Origin: Bacillota bacterium
Lineage (GTDB): Bacteria; Bacillota; Clostridia; Christensenellales; CAG-138
Reading direction: 5' to 3'
Assembly: GCA_016288175.1 (NCBI GenBank)
Contig: JAEEYN010000103.1
Span: forward strand, 1-8,721
DNA length: 8,721 bases
The notes below the pieces were generated by a model. The model was not told the origin of the DNA. It was given only the letters and a program-made list of their open reading frames with translations, and did no database searches. The stretch's first letter is position 1. Every line of letters begins with the position of its first letter. The position numbers and the translations under genes were made by a program. Positions 1 through 7,093 of this stretch are shown piece by piece.

Positions 1-297
1 GAAAACGGGAATGAAGAACGCCAGGCGGATGAGAAAGCACCGCCTACGATAATGAAAACCGCAGACGGGACCGGCGTCCGCAATCCGTTTCCGAGGCAGC
101 TTCCCGGCGCAGAATGGCGCCTTGCCGCGGACGGAAGAACGCTTGAAGGCACGGCCGTGGTTCGCGGCGCACGCAGGAAACTGACGGCTTTTCCCTGCGG
201 CGCGAAACCAAAGCCCGATCCGTCCGCTGCGTGGGTGACAAGGATGCGCGGCCGCGGCGGGAGGATATATACCGTCATTTTTGAAAAAATACAATAA
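1..297 (+). CDS. Partial hypothetical protein, 3' end only
   Basis: Frame 1 is open from the first base to a TAA at 295-297, giving 98 codons. I do not recognise the product. The visible part is rich in Arg, Gly, Pro and Lys and has no membrane segment or known motif. Codon choice (many GGC, CGC, GCG, GAA, ACG; no TTA, CTA or TCA) resembles the genes downstream, which favours real coding. An in-frame ATG lies at 52-54 but has no Shine-Dalgarno sequence before it, so this is more likely the C-terminal end of a gene entering from the left than a complete small gene. The other plus-strand frames close early (stops at 10-12 and 50-52). The operon promoter lies downstream, so this gene is probably a separate transcription unit. 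It could also be non-coding or a gene remnant. Confidence 0.4.
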   Translation, partial: ENGNEERQADEKAPPTIMKTADGTGVRNPFPRQLPGAEWRLAADGRTLEGTAVVRGARRKLTAFPCGAKPKPDPSAAWVTRMRGRGGRIYTVIFEKIQ

Positions 298-383
298 ATG
301 ACGACATGTAATATAAACGCCTGCGGAAAACATTCGGGCCGCCGTGACCGTTCGCCGGAAAAGGCTTTTATTCATTATGCAGG

Positions 384-412
384 TTGACATATTTCTGAAT
401 AAATGCTATACT
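384..412 (+). promoter_or_regulatory. Strong sigma-A-type promoter for the glycan operon
   Basis: A perfect -35 hexamer TTGACA (384-389) is followed by a 17-nt spacer and a near-perfect -10 hexamer TATACT (407-412). A TGC directly before the -10 makes it an extended -10 element. The flanking stretch is AT-rich, in contrast to the GC-rich coding DNA around it. Transcription is expected to begin near 419. It is the only convincing promoter I found before the run of genes from 540 to 7999, so it probably drives that whole operon. Confidence 0.85.
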
Positions 413-418
413 AAAATG

Positions 419-539
419 GGTTTTTATATATGGGCAAAGTATGCCTTCACAGGCGGCTTGAAGCGAAAGCCGGACCCCGGAAGACGGCCTCCGCGCGAAA
501 ACCGTCACGGTAAGCTATGACTGAATTGGAGAACTGACA
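419..539 (+). other. 5' leader of the operon, about 120 nt
   Basis: This stretch lies between the predicted transcription start and the first start codon. It contains a short GC hairpin, CCGG-ACC-CCGG at 470-480, and a short palindrome, ACCGTCACGGT at 501-511. There is no T-run that would make an attenuator, and I recognise no riboswitch class. It ends in the ribosome binding site GGAG at 528-531, eight bases before the ATG at 540. The remaining bases between the upstream stop (297) and the promoter hold no clear terminator. Confidence 0.4.
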
Positions 540-1844
540 ATGGACAGCAGTAAGTACCTGAACGACCCCCGGTTCGCGGGGATCAAACCTTTCGAAAAAA
601 AGCTTTGGCTCTCTTCGCCGACGGTTCACGGAGAAGAACAGAAATGGGTCGATGAAGCGATCCAAACCAACTGGATCTCCACCGTTGGCGCAAACATAAC
701 CGCCGTCGAGCGCCTTACAGCGGAGCTCGTCGGGTGCGAATACGCCGTCGCGCTTTCTTCCGGCACGGCAGCGCTGCACCTTGCCGTAAAGCTTTGCGGC
801 GAAAAGATCTACGGAAAACCCGCCGCCGGCCACGGGACGCTCGAGGGGCATCAGGTCTTCTGTTCCGACATGACCTTCAGCGCAACCGTCAACCCCGTTG
901 CATACGAGGGCGGCGAAGCGATCTTCATCGATACCGAATACGATACCTGGAATATGGACCCCGCTGCGCTCGAACGCGCTTTCGAGCTGTACCCGGAGGT
1001 CCGTATTGTCGTTCTTGCCCATCTGTACGGCACTCCAGCGAAGATCGAAAAGATCGTCGAGATCTGCAGAAAACACGACGCGCTGCTGATCGAAGACGCC
1101 GCGGAATCCATCCTTGCGACTTATAAGGGCAAGCAGACCGGCTGCTTCGGCGATGTTTCCGCAATAAGCTGGAACGGCAACAAGCTCATCACCGGTTCGA
1201 GCGGCGGCATGCTTCTCACGAACAACAAGGCATGGGCGATCCAGGCGAGAAAATGGTCCACGCAGTCCCGCGAGGACGCCGCATGGTATCAGCACGATGA
1301 GCTCGGCTACAACTACCGCATGAGCAATATCATCGCCGGCATCGTTCGCGGCCAGCTCCCGCACGCAAGGGAGCATCTCGAGCAGAAAAAGACCAACTAC
1401 GAGCTTTATAAAAAGGCGCTGTCGGATCTTCCGGTGAAGATGAACCCCGCGGATTTCGAAAATTCCGAACCGAACTACTGGCTTTCCTGCATGATCATCG
1501 ACGAGAACGCGATGTGCAGGCAGGTCCGCAGCGAAAAGGAAGCGCTCTATAATACCGAACCCGGCAAGAGCTGCCCCACGGAGATCCTCGAAGCGCTCGC
1601 CGCATTCAACGCGGAGGGCAGGCCGATCTGGAAGCCGATGCACCTTCAGCCGATCTACCGCTTCCACAATTTCGTTACGAAAACGACTCAGTCGAGAGCG
1701 AGGATGTACTCCACTCCCGGTGAAGTGCATACCGACGTCGGCGCGGATATCTTCAAGCGCGGACTTTGCCTGCCGAGCGACAACAAGCTTACGCCGGAAG
1801 AGATCGCGAAGATCTCCGATATCATTCACCGCTGTTTCGAATAA
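540..1844 (+). CDS. DegT/DnrJ/EryC1/StrS family sugar aminotransferase (PLP-dependent)
   Basis: The 434-residue product is a fold-type I PLP aminotransferase of the family that converts nucleotide-linked keto sugars to amino sugars, usually with glutamate as donor, in the cytoplasm. Seen in sequence: SSGTAALH (residues 73-80) for cofactor phosphate binding, IEDAAES (184-190) with the Asp that contacts the pyridine nitrogen, and WNGNKLITGSSGG (211-223) with K215 as the Schiff-base lysine. The C-terminal part has the PMHLQPIYR segment typical of sugar-acting members. It is somewhat longer than many members (about 360-400), with an insertion around residues 90-105 and another at 330-360. The start is supported by GGAG at 528-531. 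It is first in the operon and lies 12 bases before the phosphoglycosyl transferase, a pairing common in capsule and glycan loci (for example bacillosamine-type 4-amino sugars). Which sugar and which carbon are aminated cannot be read from sequence. Confidence 0.93.
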   Translation: MDSSKYLNDPRFAGIKPFEKKLWLSSPTVHGEEQKWVDEAIQTNWISTVGANITAVERLTAELVGCEYAVALSSGTAALHLAVKLCGEKIYGKPAAGHGTLEGHQVFCSDMTFSATVNPVAYEGGEAIFIDTEYDTWNMDPAALERAFELYPEVRIVVLAHLYGTPAKIEKIVEICRKHDALLIEDAAESILATYKGKQTGCFGDVSAISWNGNKLITGSSGGMLLTNNKAWAIQARKWSTQSREDAAWYQHDELGYNYRMSNIIAGIVRGQLPHAREHLEQKKTNYELYKKALSDLPVKMNPADFENSEPNYWLSCMIIDENAMCRQVRSEKEALYNTEPGKSCPTEILEALAAFNAEGRPIWKPMHLQPIYRFHNFVTKTTQSRARMYSTPGEVHTDVGADIFKRGLCLPSDNKLTPEEIAKISDIIHRCFE

Positions 1845-1856
1845 GGAGCGGGACCG

Positions 1857-2501
1857 ATGTACGCAAAATTCTTCAAAAGACTGATCGACTTTTTCCTGAG
1901 CTTTCTGGCGATCGTGATCCTTTCGCCGACGTTCATCATTCTGATGATCATCGGCGCGGTCATGATGCGCGGCAATCCCTTTTTCACCCAGCCGCGGCCC
2001 GGCAAAAACGAGAAGATCTTTCGCCTGATCAAATTCCGCTCAATGTCCAACGCGAAGGATAAGGACGGGAACCTGCTTCCGGACGACGTTCGCCTCAATA
2101 AATACGGCCGTCTGCTGCGCTCGACCTCGCTGGACGAGCTCCCGGAGCTTTTCAACATCCTGATCGGCAATATGGCGATCGTCGGCCCGCGCCCGCTGCT
2201 CGTTGAGTATCTCCCGTACTATACGGAGGAGGAGCACCACCGCCACGATGTGCGCCCGGGTCTGACCGGTCTTGCGCAGATCAACGGCAGGAACGCGATC
2301 GACACCTGGGAGCAGCGCTTCGCATATGACCTTGAGTACGTTCGCAAATGCTCCTTCAAAATGGACGTCGGGATACTCTTCAAAACCGTTGCAAAGGTCG
2401 TGAAGCGTTCCGATATCCAGGTCGGCAGCGAGATCAAAGCCGGCCGCCTGGACGACGCGAGGGGAAACAAGCGCGATGAAAATATCGATTCGGCTGTTTG
2501 A
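1857..2501 (+). CDS. Monotopic phosphoglycosyl transferase (bacterial sugar transferase, PglC-like)
   Basis: The 214-residue product matches the small single-domain phosphoglycosyl transferases that move a sugar-1-phosphate from a nucleotide sugar to undecaprenyl phosphate on the inner face of the membrane, the first committed step of a lipid-linked glycan. One hydrophobic segment (about residues 8-37) contains Ser23-Pro24, which in PglC breaks the helix so that it re-enters the membrane. Other hallmarks are FFTQPRPG (42-49), FRLIKFRSM (55-63), the catalytic Asp93-Glu94 in TSLDELPELFNI, and IVGPRPLL (108-115), followed by RPGLTGLAQINGRN (133-146). AAGGAG (1843-1848) overlaps the stop codon of the aminotransferase and fixes the start. 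The 3' end overlaps the next gene by 26 nt. Expected substrate: the UDP-amino sugar made by the neighbouring aminotransferase; this is inferred from position only. Confidence 0.94.
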   Translation: MYAKFFKRLIDFFLSFLAIVILSPTFIILMIIGAVMMRGNPFFTQPRPGKNEKIFRLIKFRSMSNAKDKDGNLLPDDVRLNKYGRLLRSTSLDELPELFNILIGNMAIVGPRPLLVEYLPYYTEEEHHRHDVRPGLTGLAQINGRNAIDTWEQRFAYDLEYVRKCSFKMDVGILFKTVAKVVKRSDIQVGSEIKAGRLDDARGNKRDENIDSAV

Positions 2502-3939
2502 AAAAGAAGATATCGCGAAGAAGATCGAGTGGATCAACGACCCGGAAAACAACCGGTATCTCCACTACGACCTTCCGCTTGAATATGAAAAGACCCTGAA
2601 CTGGTTCGAAAAGAACCGGGGCAGAAAGGACCGTGCGGACATGGTCATCGAGGCGGACGGAGAACCCGTCGGCCTGATCGGTCTGCTTTCGATCGACCGC
2701 AAAAACGGCAAAGCGGAATACTATGTTTCGATGGGCGAAAAGGCGATGAAAGGGCAGGGCGTCGCGAAGGAAGCGAGCCGTCTGATCCTCGAATACGCCT
2801 TCCGCGAGCTGCGCCTCGACAAGGTCTATCTTTATACCGAAACCGGCAACATCGCCGCGCAAAAGCTTTTCGCCCGCGTCGGCTTCCAAACCGAAGGCCT
2901 TCTCAAGGCGGACGTCGTTTCCCACGGGACAGCCGCGGACAGATACGCTCTCGGCGTGACCCGAGCGGACTGGCTTCGGAATCAGCCGCAAACGCCCGTC
3001 ACGGAGGCGGGGGAATTCTTCGGCAACCGCCTGTTCTTCAAACGGGACGACCTGATCCCGTACTGCTTCGGCGGCAATAAGGCGCGCAAGGCGGAGCTTT
3101 TCTTCAAAAAGATCGACGAAGGCGGTTATGACTGCGTCGTCACATACGGTTCGAGCCATTCGAACCATTGCCGCATCGTTGCGAATATGGCGGCAAAGCG
3201 GTCGCTGCCGTGCACCGTTATCGCCCCTTCGGAGGTCAGTGAACCGACTTTCAACAGCAGGTTCATGGAGCTGTTCGGGGCGAAGATCGTCACCGTTCCC
3301 GTTGAAGAGGTCCACGAAACGATCGAAAAGACCCTTGAAGAACTAGAATCCGCGGGCAAAAAGCCGTATTTCATCCCCGGCGGCGGGCACGGCAACCTCG
3401 GGACCGAAGCGTATGTCCGCTGCTATGACGAGATCGCTTCCTTCGAAAAAGAAACGCGCACCCGCTTCGACTATATCTTCTTCGCCTCCGGAACGGGGAC
3501 GACCCAGGCAGGACTCATTTGCGGGAAACTGATGAGCGGCGGCGCGGAGAACATCATCGGCATCAGCATCGCAAGAAAGAACCCGCGGGGCAGGAACGTC
3601 GTTCTTGAAAGCGTCCGCGATTATCTTTCCGAAAAGGGCTTCGGCTGCGATGAAGCGGCGATCGAAAAGGCGACCGTATTCATCGACGATTATATCGGCG
3701 AGGGCTACGGCGCTTCGGACAGCCGCATCGCGGAGCTGATCGAACGCGCGATGACGGAATTCGGAGTGCCGCTCGACAGTACCTATACCGCAAAGGCTTT
3801 TGCCGGCATGGAGGATTATCTCAAGAGCAGCGGCATCGCCGGGAGCGGAAAGAACATCCTCTTCATCCATACCGGCGGAACACCCCTGTTTTTCGATGAT
3901 ATGGGGAGAATCAACAGGACCGAAAGGACAAACGAATGA
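2476..3939 (+). CDS. Fusion protein: GNAT N-acetyltransferase + fold-type II PLP enzyme (D-cysteine desulfhydrase/ACC deaminase family)
   Basis: The 487-residue protein has two domains in one open frame. Residues 1-168 are a GNAT acetyltransferase of the RimJ/RimL or PseH type, with the acetyl-CoA loop KGQGVA (92-97) and NIAAQKLFARVGF (125-137). Residues from about 173 on belong to the ACC deaminase/D-cysteine desulfhydrase family: FKRDDL (188-193), FGGNKARK (198-205) with K202 as the cofactor lysine, SSHSNH (226-231), the phosphate loop SGTGTTQAG (338-346) and HTGGTPLFF (465-473) near the end. The PLP part has little of the usual leader before FKRDDL. Known activities of that family are deamination or elimination giving a 2-oxo acid and ammonia; the substrate here is unknown. 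The GNAT half could acetylate the amino sugar from the first gene. The start at 2476 has GAGGGG at 2459-2464 and lies inside the preceding gene, suggesting translational coupling. A four-base ATGA overlap joins it to the following gene. No stop or frameshift is seen at the junction. Confidence 0.9.
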   Translation: MKISIRLFEKEDIAKKIEWINDPENNRYLHYDLPLEYEKTLNWFEKNRGRKDRADMVIEADGEPVGLIGLLSIDRKNGKAEYYVSMGEKAMKGQGVAKEASRLILEYAFRELRLDKVYLYTETGNIAAQKLFARVGFQTEGLLKADVVSHGTAADRYALGVTRADWLRNQPQTPVTEAGEFFGNRLFFKRDDLIPYCFGGNKARKAELFFKKIDEGGYDCVVTYGSSHSNHCRIVANMAAKRSLPCTVIAPSEVSEPTFNSRFMELFGAKIVTVPVEEVHETIEKTLEELESAGKKPYFIPGGGHGNLGTEAYVRCYDEIASFEKETRTRFDYIFFASGTGTTQAGLICGKLMSGGAENIIGISIARKNPRGRNVVLESVRDYLSEKGFGCDEAAIEKATVFIDDYIGEGYGASDSRIAELIERAMTEFGVPLDSTYTAKAFAGMEDYLKSSGIAGSGKNILFIHTGGTPLFFDDMGRINRTERTNE

Positions 3940-4895
3940 ACATTCTGATCCTCAGCGCCGGAACGCGCAACAAGGTCGTTCAGTATTTTAAAAAAGCTTT
4001 CGCGGGCGAAGGGGACGTTATCGCGACCGATATGAGCGAGCTTGCCCCCGCGATCTACGAGGCGGACAGGCACTATATCGTTCCCGCGATGCGCGCGCCG
4101 GGCTATATCGACGTGATCCTCGATATCTGCAAAAAGGAGCGCGTCGACGGCGTTCTGAGCCTCATCGATCCGGAGCTGAGCCTCCTTGCGGAGCACGAAG
4201 CGGATTTCAAAGCGCTCGGAACGACGGTCATCGGCAGTTCCTACGAGCTTTGCGAGCGCACGCTCGATAAATTCGAGATGTATCTCTGGCTGAAAGCGCA
4301 CGGCTGGCGCTGCGCAGGATCCTGGATGGATAAAGAAAAATTCTTCCGCGCAGTCGACGCCGGAGAAGTCGGCTACCCGGTCTTTGTAAAGCCCGCCCGC
4401 GGCAGCGCATCGATCAGCATCAACAAGGCCTGCGATAAAGAAACCGTGGAGCTGCTGATGAACCATGAGGAAGGCCTGATGATCCAGGAATTCCTGAACG
4501 GGCAGGAGATCGGCGCGGACGTCTATATCGATATGATCAGCGGCGAAGTCGTTTCGATCTTTACGAAAAAAAAGATCAAGATGCGCGCCGGCGAAACGGA
4601 CAAGGCCGTTTCATTCAAGGATGAGAAGCTGTTCGATCTGATCGAACGCTTCGTGAAGGAAGCGGGCTTCCGCGGGCAGATCGATATCGATATTTTCGAC
4701 ATCGGCGGCGAGTACTATATTTCGGAGGTCAATCCCCGTTTCGGCGGCGGTTATCCCCACGCTTATGAGGCGGGCTGCGACCACATGAAGCTGATCCTCA
4801 ATAACCTTAAGGGGATCGCGAACGAAAAGCGCATCGGCGCCTATGACGAAGGCGTCTACATGATGAAATACAACGAAGTAATGATAATGAGGTAA
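3936..4895 (+). CDS. ATP-grasp ligase, carbamoyl-phosphate-synthase-like (CarB/PylC-like)
   Basis: The 319-residue protein has an N-terminal Rossmann-like preATP-grasp domain (about 1-105, beginning MNILILSAGTRNKVV) and an ATP-grasp domain. ATP-binding features are VFVKPARGSASISI (149-162) with K152, MIQEFLNGQEIGADVY (182-197) and the metal-binding segment EVNPRFGGGYPHAYEAG (264-280) with E264 and N266. Proteins of this class activate a carboxylate as an acyl phosphate and join it to an amine. In surface-glycan loci they are thought to add amino acids to sugars. The length suits a stand-alone ligase, not carbamoyl phosphate synthetase itself, which is far larger. It overlaps the fusion gene by four bases (ATGA) and is followed three bases later by another ATP-grasp gene, so the group is translated together. 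Acceptor and donor cannot be read from sequence. Confidence 0.9.
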   Translation: MNILILSAGTRNKVVQYFKKAFAGEGDVIATDMSELAPAIYEADRHYIVPAMRAPGYIDVILDICKKERVDGVLSLIDPELSLLAEHEADFKALGTTVIGSSYELCERTLDKFEMYLWLKAHGWRCAGSWMDKEKFFRAVDAGEVGYPVFVKPARGSASISINKACDKETVELLMNHEEGLMIQEFLNGQEIGADVYIDMISGEVVSIFTKKKIKMRAGETDKAVSFKDEKLFDLIERFVKEAGFRGQIDIDIFDIGGEYYISEVNPRFGGGYPHAYEAGCDHMKLILNNLKGIANEKRIGAYDEGVYMMKYNEVMIMR

Positions 4896-4898
4896 ACT

Positions 4899-5987
4899 AT
4901 GAGAAGCGGTCTGAGAAAACGTTGGGACGACCTCTATGAATGGGTCGAAAAGAAGTATCGCGGAAGGGAATACCGCAAAAAAGCCAAGGTCAGGAACAAG
5001 CGCATGAACGGCGGCTACGACTGCCGGAAGGAATATAACGAGACCGTCGTTCCTTATTGGAAAAAGTACGGCAAAAAGCCGAAGATCCTCTGGTACAAGA
5101 ACTACTCCGCCGAAACGAAGAAGGTCGACCCGCGCTATATCCCGGACGATATGTGGTTCGAGGATATCTTGCCGTATTTTTCGAACATCCAGTTCCGCCG
5201 CTTCGGCGAGGATAAATGCCAGCACGGCATCTGGTTCCCGGACGCAAAGCGGCCCTATACCGTCTGCGCGAATATCGCCGGCGTTTTCTACGATAACGAA
5301 TACAACATAATCACCAAAGAGGAAGCGGCAAAGCGCTGTGTCGACTTCAAGCGCTTTCTCATAAAGCCATCCATCGACAGCGGCGAGGGCAGGCTCATTA
5401 AGTTCTACGATCATCAGGACCTGACGGTCGACGGCATGCTCAAAGCCTTCGACGAAATGGGCTGCAATTTCCTCGCGCAGGAAGTGCTCCGCCAGCATCC
5501 GGTCATTTCCGCGCTGAACGAAAGCTCGCTCAACACCGTCCGCATCGTATCGTTCCTCTTTGAAGGCGAGGTCTACGTTCTTTCCTCGATCCTCCGCATC
5601 GGCGCAAGCAATTCCCGCGTTGACAACGTCGGCGCGGGCGGCTATGCCTGCCCGATCCAACCCGACGGAAGGCTGAACAGGCTTGCCGTAAACCGGAAAT
5701 CCGAATGGGTGGAGGAGAACCAGAACGGGCTGCGCTTCGAAACGGTCGTTGTGCCCGCTTATGATAAAGCCGTCGAAACGGTCAAAAAGCTGCACCGCAG
5801 GCTTGCCCATTTCAAGATCATCGGCTGGGATATCGGCATCAACGCGGAAGAGGAACCCGTCCTCATCGAGTTCAATACCAACCCCGGACAGAACCAGTAT
5901 TCCTGCGGCCCGACGTTCGGCGATCTGACCGAGCGCGTGCTGGAGGATGTATTTATCAAAAAAACACTCAGGAACAGCAATAACTAA
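4899..5987 (+). CDS. Sugar-transfer-associated ATP-grasp protein (ATPgrasp_ST family)
   Basis: The 362-residue product matches the ATPgrasp_ST family (Pfam PF14397), found mostly in capsule and exopolysaccharide loci and presumed to form amide bonds on glycans. The N-terminus is very basic. Then come a VPYWKKYGKKPK segment (51-62), PRYIPDDMWFEDILPYF (78-94), the ATP-binding strand FLIKPSIDSGEG (153-164) with K156, SSLNTVRIVSF (209-219), the glycine-rich NVGAGGYACPI (243-253), and the catalytic end IGWDIGIN (308-315) plus LIEFNTNPGQN (322-332) with E324, N326 and N328. GAGG (4889-4892) lies just before the stop of the preceding gene and sets this start. No signal peptide or membrane segment is seen, so it should be cytoplasmic. 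The incomplete gene at 8140 is a paralogue. Its substrate is unknown. Confidence 0.9.
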   Translation: MRSGLRKRWDDLYEWVEKKYRGREYRKKAKVRNKRMNGGYDCRKEYNETVVPYWKKYGKKPKILWYKNYSAETKKVDPRYIPDDMWFEDILPYFSNIQFRRFGEDKCQHGIWFPDAKRPYTVCANIAGVFYDNEYNIITKEEAAKRCVDFKRFLIKPSIDSGEGRLIKFYDHQDLTVDGMLKAFDEMGCNFLAQEVLRQHPVISALNESSLNTVRIVSFLFEGEVYVLSSILRIGASNSRVDNVGAGGYACPIQPDGRLNRLAVNRKSEWVEENQNGLRFETVVVPAYDKAVETVKKLHRRLAHFKIIGWDIGINAEEEPVLIEFNTNPGQNQYSCGPTFGDLTERVLEDVFIKKTLRNSNN

Positions 5988-6005
5988 CAGCAGGAGGGAC
6001 AACAA

Positions 6006-7076
6006 ATGAAAGTTGCGGTCGTCGGAGCAGGCAACGGAGGAACCGCCGTTGCAACGGATCTCGCCCATCGCGGGCACGATGTCACTCTGATCAAAACTTC
6101 CAATTCGATCCATGACGATAATTTCAACTACCTGATCGAAAACGACGGGCATATGACGCTCGATGAATTCGGTGAATTCAAGAGCGGCGATATCGCCCAC
6201 GTTACGCGCGATCTTTCCGCCGTCAGGGGCTGCCCTGTCGTGATCGTTTACGTTCAGACGAATTACCACGAGAGCGTGATCGAGCGCCTTGCGCCGGAGC
6301 TTGAGGACGGGCAGATACTTCTCATAAACCCAGGCTATCTTTCCACGGCATACGTGCTCAAGCACTGCAAAAAGGACGTTATCGTCGCGGAGGCGACGAG
6401 CTCCTTCATCGACTGCCGCATCAGGCAGCCCGGCATGATCAAGGTCGGTTTCCGCAATGTTCGCAACCCAATCGGCATCTACCCGAGGAGCCGCAGGGAA
6501 GAGGCGATCGCCGTGCTGGATCAGCTCGGCTTCCCGCTCGTTTACTGGAACAGCGTCGTCGAGACCGCGCTGCATAACCCGAACATGATCGTGCATACCG
6601 TCGGCGCCGTGATGAGCATCCCGCGCGTTGAAAAAACGAACGGCGACTACTGCATGTATCACGAAGTCTTCACTCCGTCGGTCTGGAAGATCCTCGAAAA
6701 ACTGGACGGGGAAAAGATGGACGTGCTCGAGCATCTCGGCTTCCCGCGCATCCCGTATGTTGAAGCCTGCAAATTCCGCAATTCTCTCGACGACGACCGC
6801 GACGCGAAGGAAGTCTTCTTCTGGTATGCGGGAATGCCTACGAGGGCGAAGGGGCCGACGAGCGTTGAGTCCCGCTATATCTCCGAGGACGTACCGCAGG
6901 GCATAGTCATGCTCGAAGCGCTCGGCAAAGCTTTGAATATCGCCACACCGGTTGCTGCGGGTCTCATTGAAATCGCAAGCGCCGCGCTCGGCCGCGATCT
7001 GCGCGCGGAGGGAAGGACGATCGAGAGGCTCGGCAGGGAAAACATCGAAAAGATCCTCCGGGACTGCGGCAAGTAA
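6006..7076 (+). CDS. Opine dehydrogenase (NAD/NADP octopine/nopaline dehydrogenase family)
   Basis: The 356-residue protein has an N-terminal NAD(P)-binding fold with GAGNGG (7-12) and a helical C-terminal octopine dehydrogenase domain. Known members reductively condense the amino group of an amino acid with a 2-oxo acid, giving an N-(1-carboxyalkyl) amino acid (octopine, nopaline and relatives). The catalytic residues of characterised enzymes appear conserved: H197 in LHNPNMIVHTVG and, 98 residues later, the pair R290 and D295 in SRYISEDVPQG. The Arg-to-Asp spacing of five matches scallop octopine dehydrogenase (R324/D329) and the Arthrobacter enzyme CENDH (R292/D297), with H197 corresponding to their H212 and H202. 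Length is close to CENDH (about 359). A perfect AGGAGG (5992-5997) eight bases upstream sets the start. The gene sits between two ATP-grasp genes, so its product may be an amino acid used by them. A broader 2-hydroxyacid or ketopantoate reductase-like role is less likely. Confidence 0.88.
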   Translation: MKVAVVGAGNGGTAVATDLAHRGHDVTLIKTSNSIHDDNFNYLIENDGHMTLDEFGEFKSGDIAHVTRDLSAVRGCPVVIVYVQTNYHESVIERLAPELEDGQILLINPGYLSTAYVLKHCKKDVIVAEATSSFIDCRIRQPGMIKVGFRNVRNPIGIYPRSRREEAIAVLDQLGFPLVYWNSVVETALHNPNMIVHTVGAVMSIPRVEKTNGDYCMYHEVFTPSVWKILEKLDGEKMDVLEHLGFPRIPYVEACKFRNSLDDDRDAKEVFFWYAGMPTRAKGPTSVESRYISEDVPQGIVMLEALGKALNIATPVAAGLIEIASAALGRDLRAEGRTIERLGRENIEKILRDCGK

Positions 7077-7093
7077 TATAAGGGGAGAAAACC

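Noticed and set aside
44..241. Minus-strand open frame of 65 codons near the left edge
   Set aside because: Arg- and Ser-rich translation with no domain, lying opposite a plus-strand frame with better codon usage and not preceded by a clear ribosome binding site.
298..383. Rho-independent terminator after the upstream partial gene
   Set aside because: Only a three-base stem (GCC/GGC before TTTTATT near 355-372) could be drawn, which is too weak to call.
501..511. Palindrome ACCGTCACGGT in the leader as an operator
   Set aside because: It is a single short copy with a one-base centre, too little to tell from chance in GC-rich DNA; noted only as part of the leader.
447..1829. Minus-strand open frame of 460 codons opposite the aminotransferase
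   Set aside because: Codon-aligned shadow of a gene with clear catalytic motifs; it shows no family resemblance of its own.
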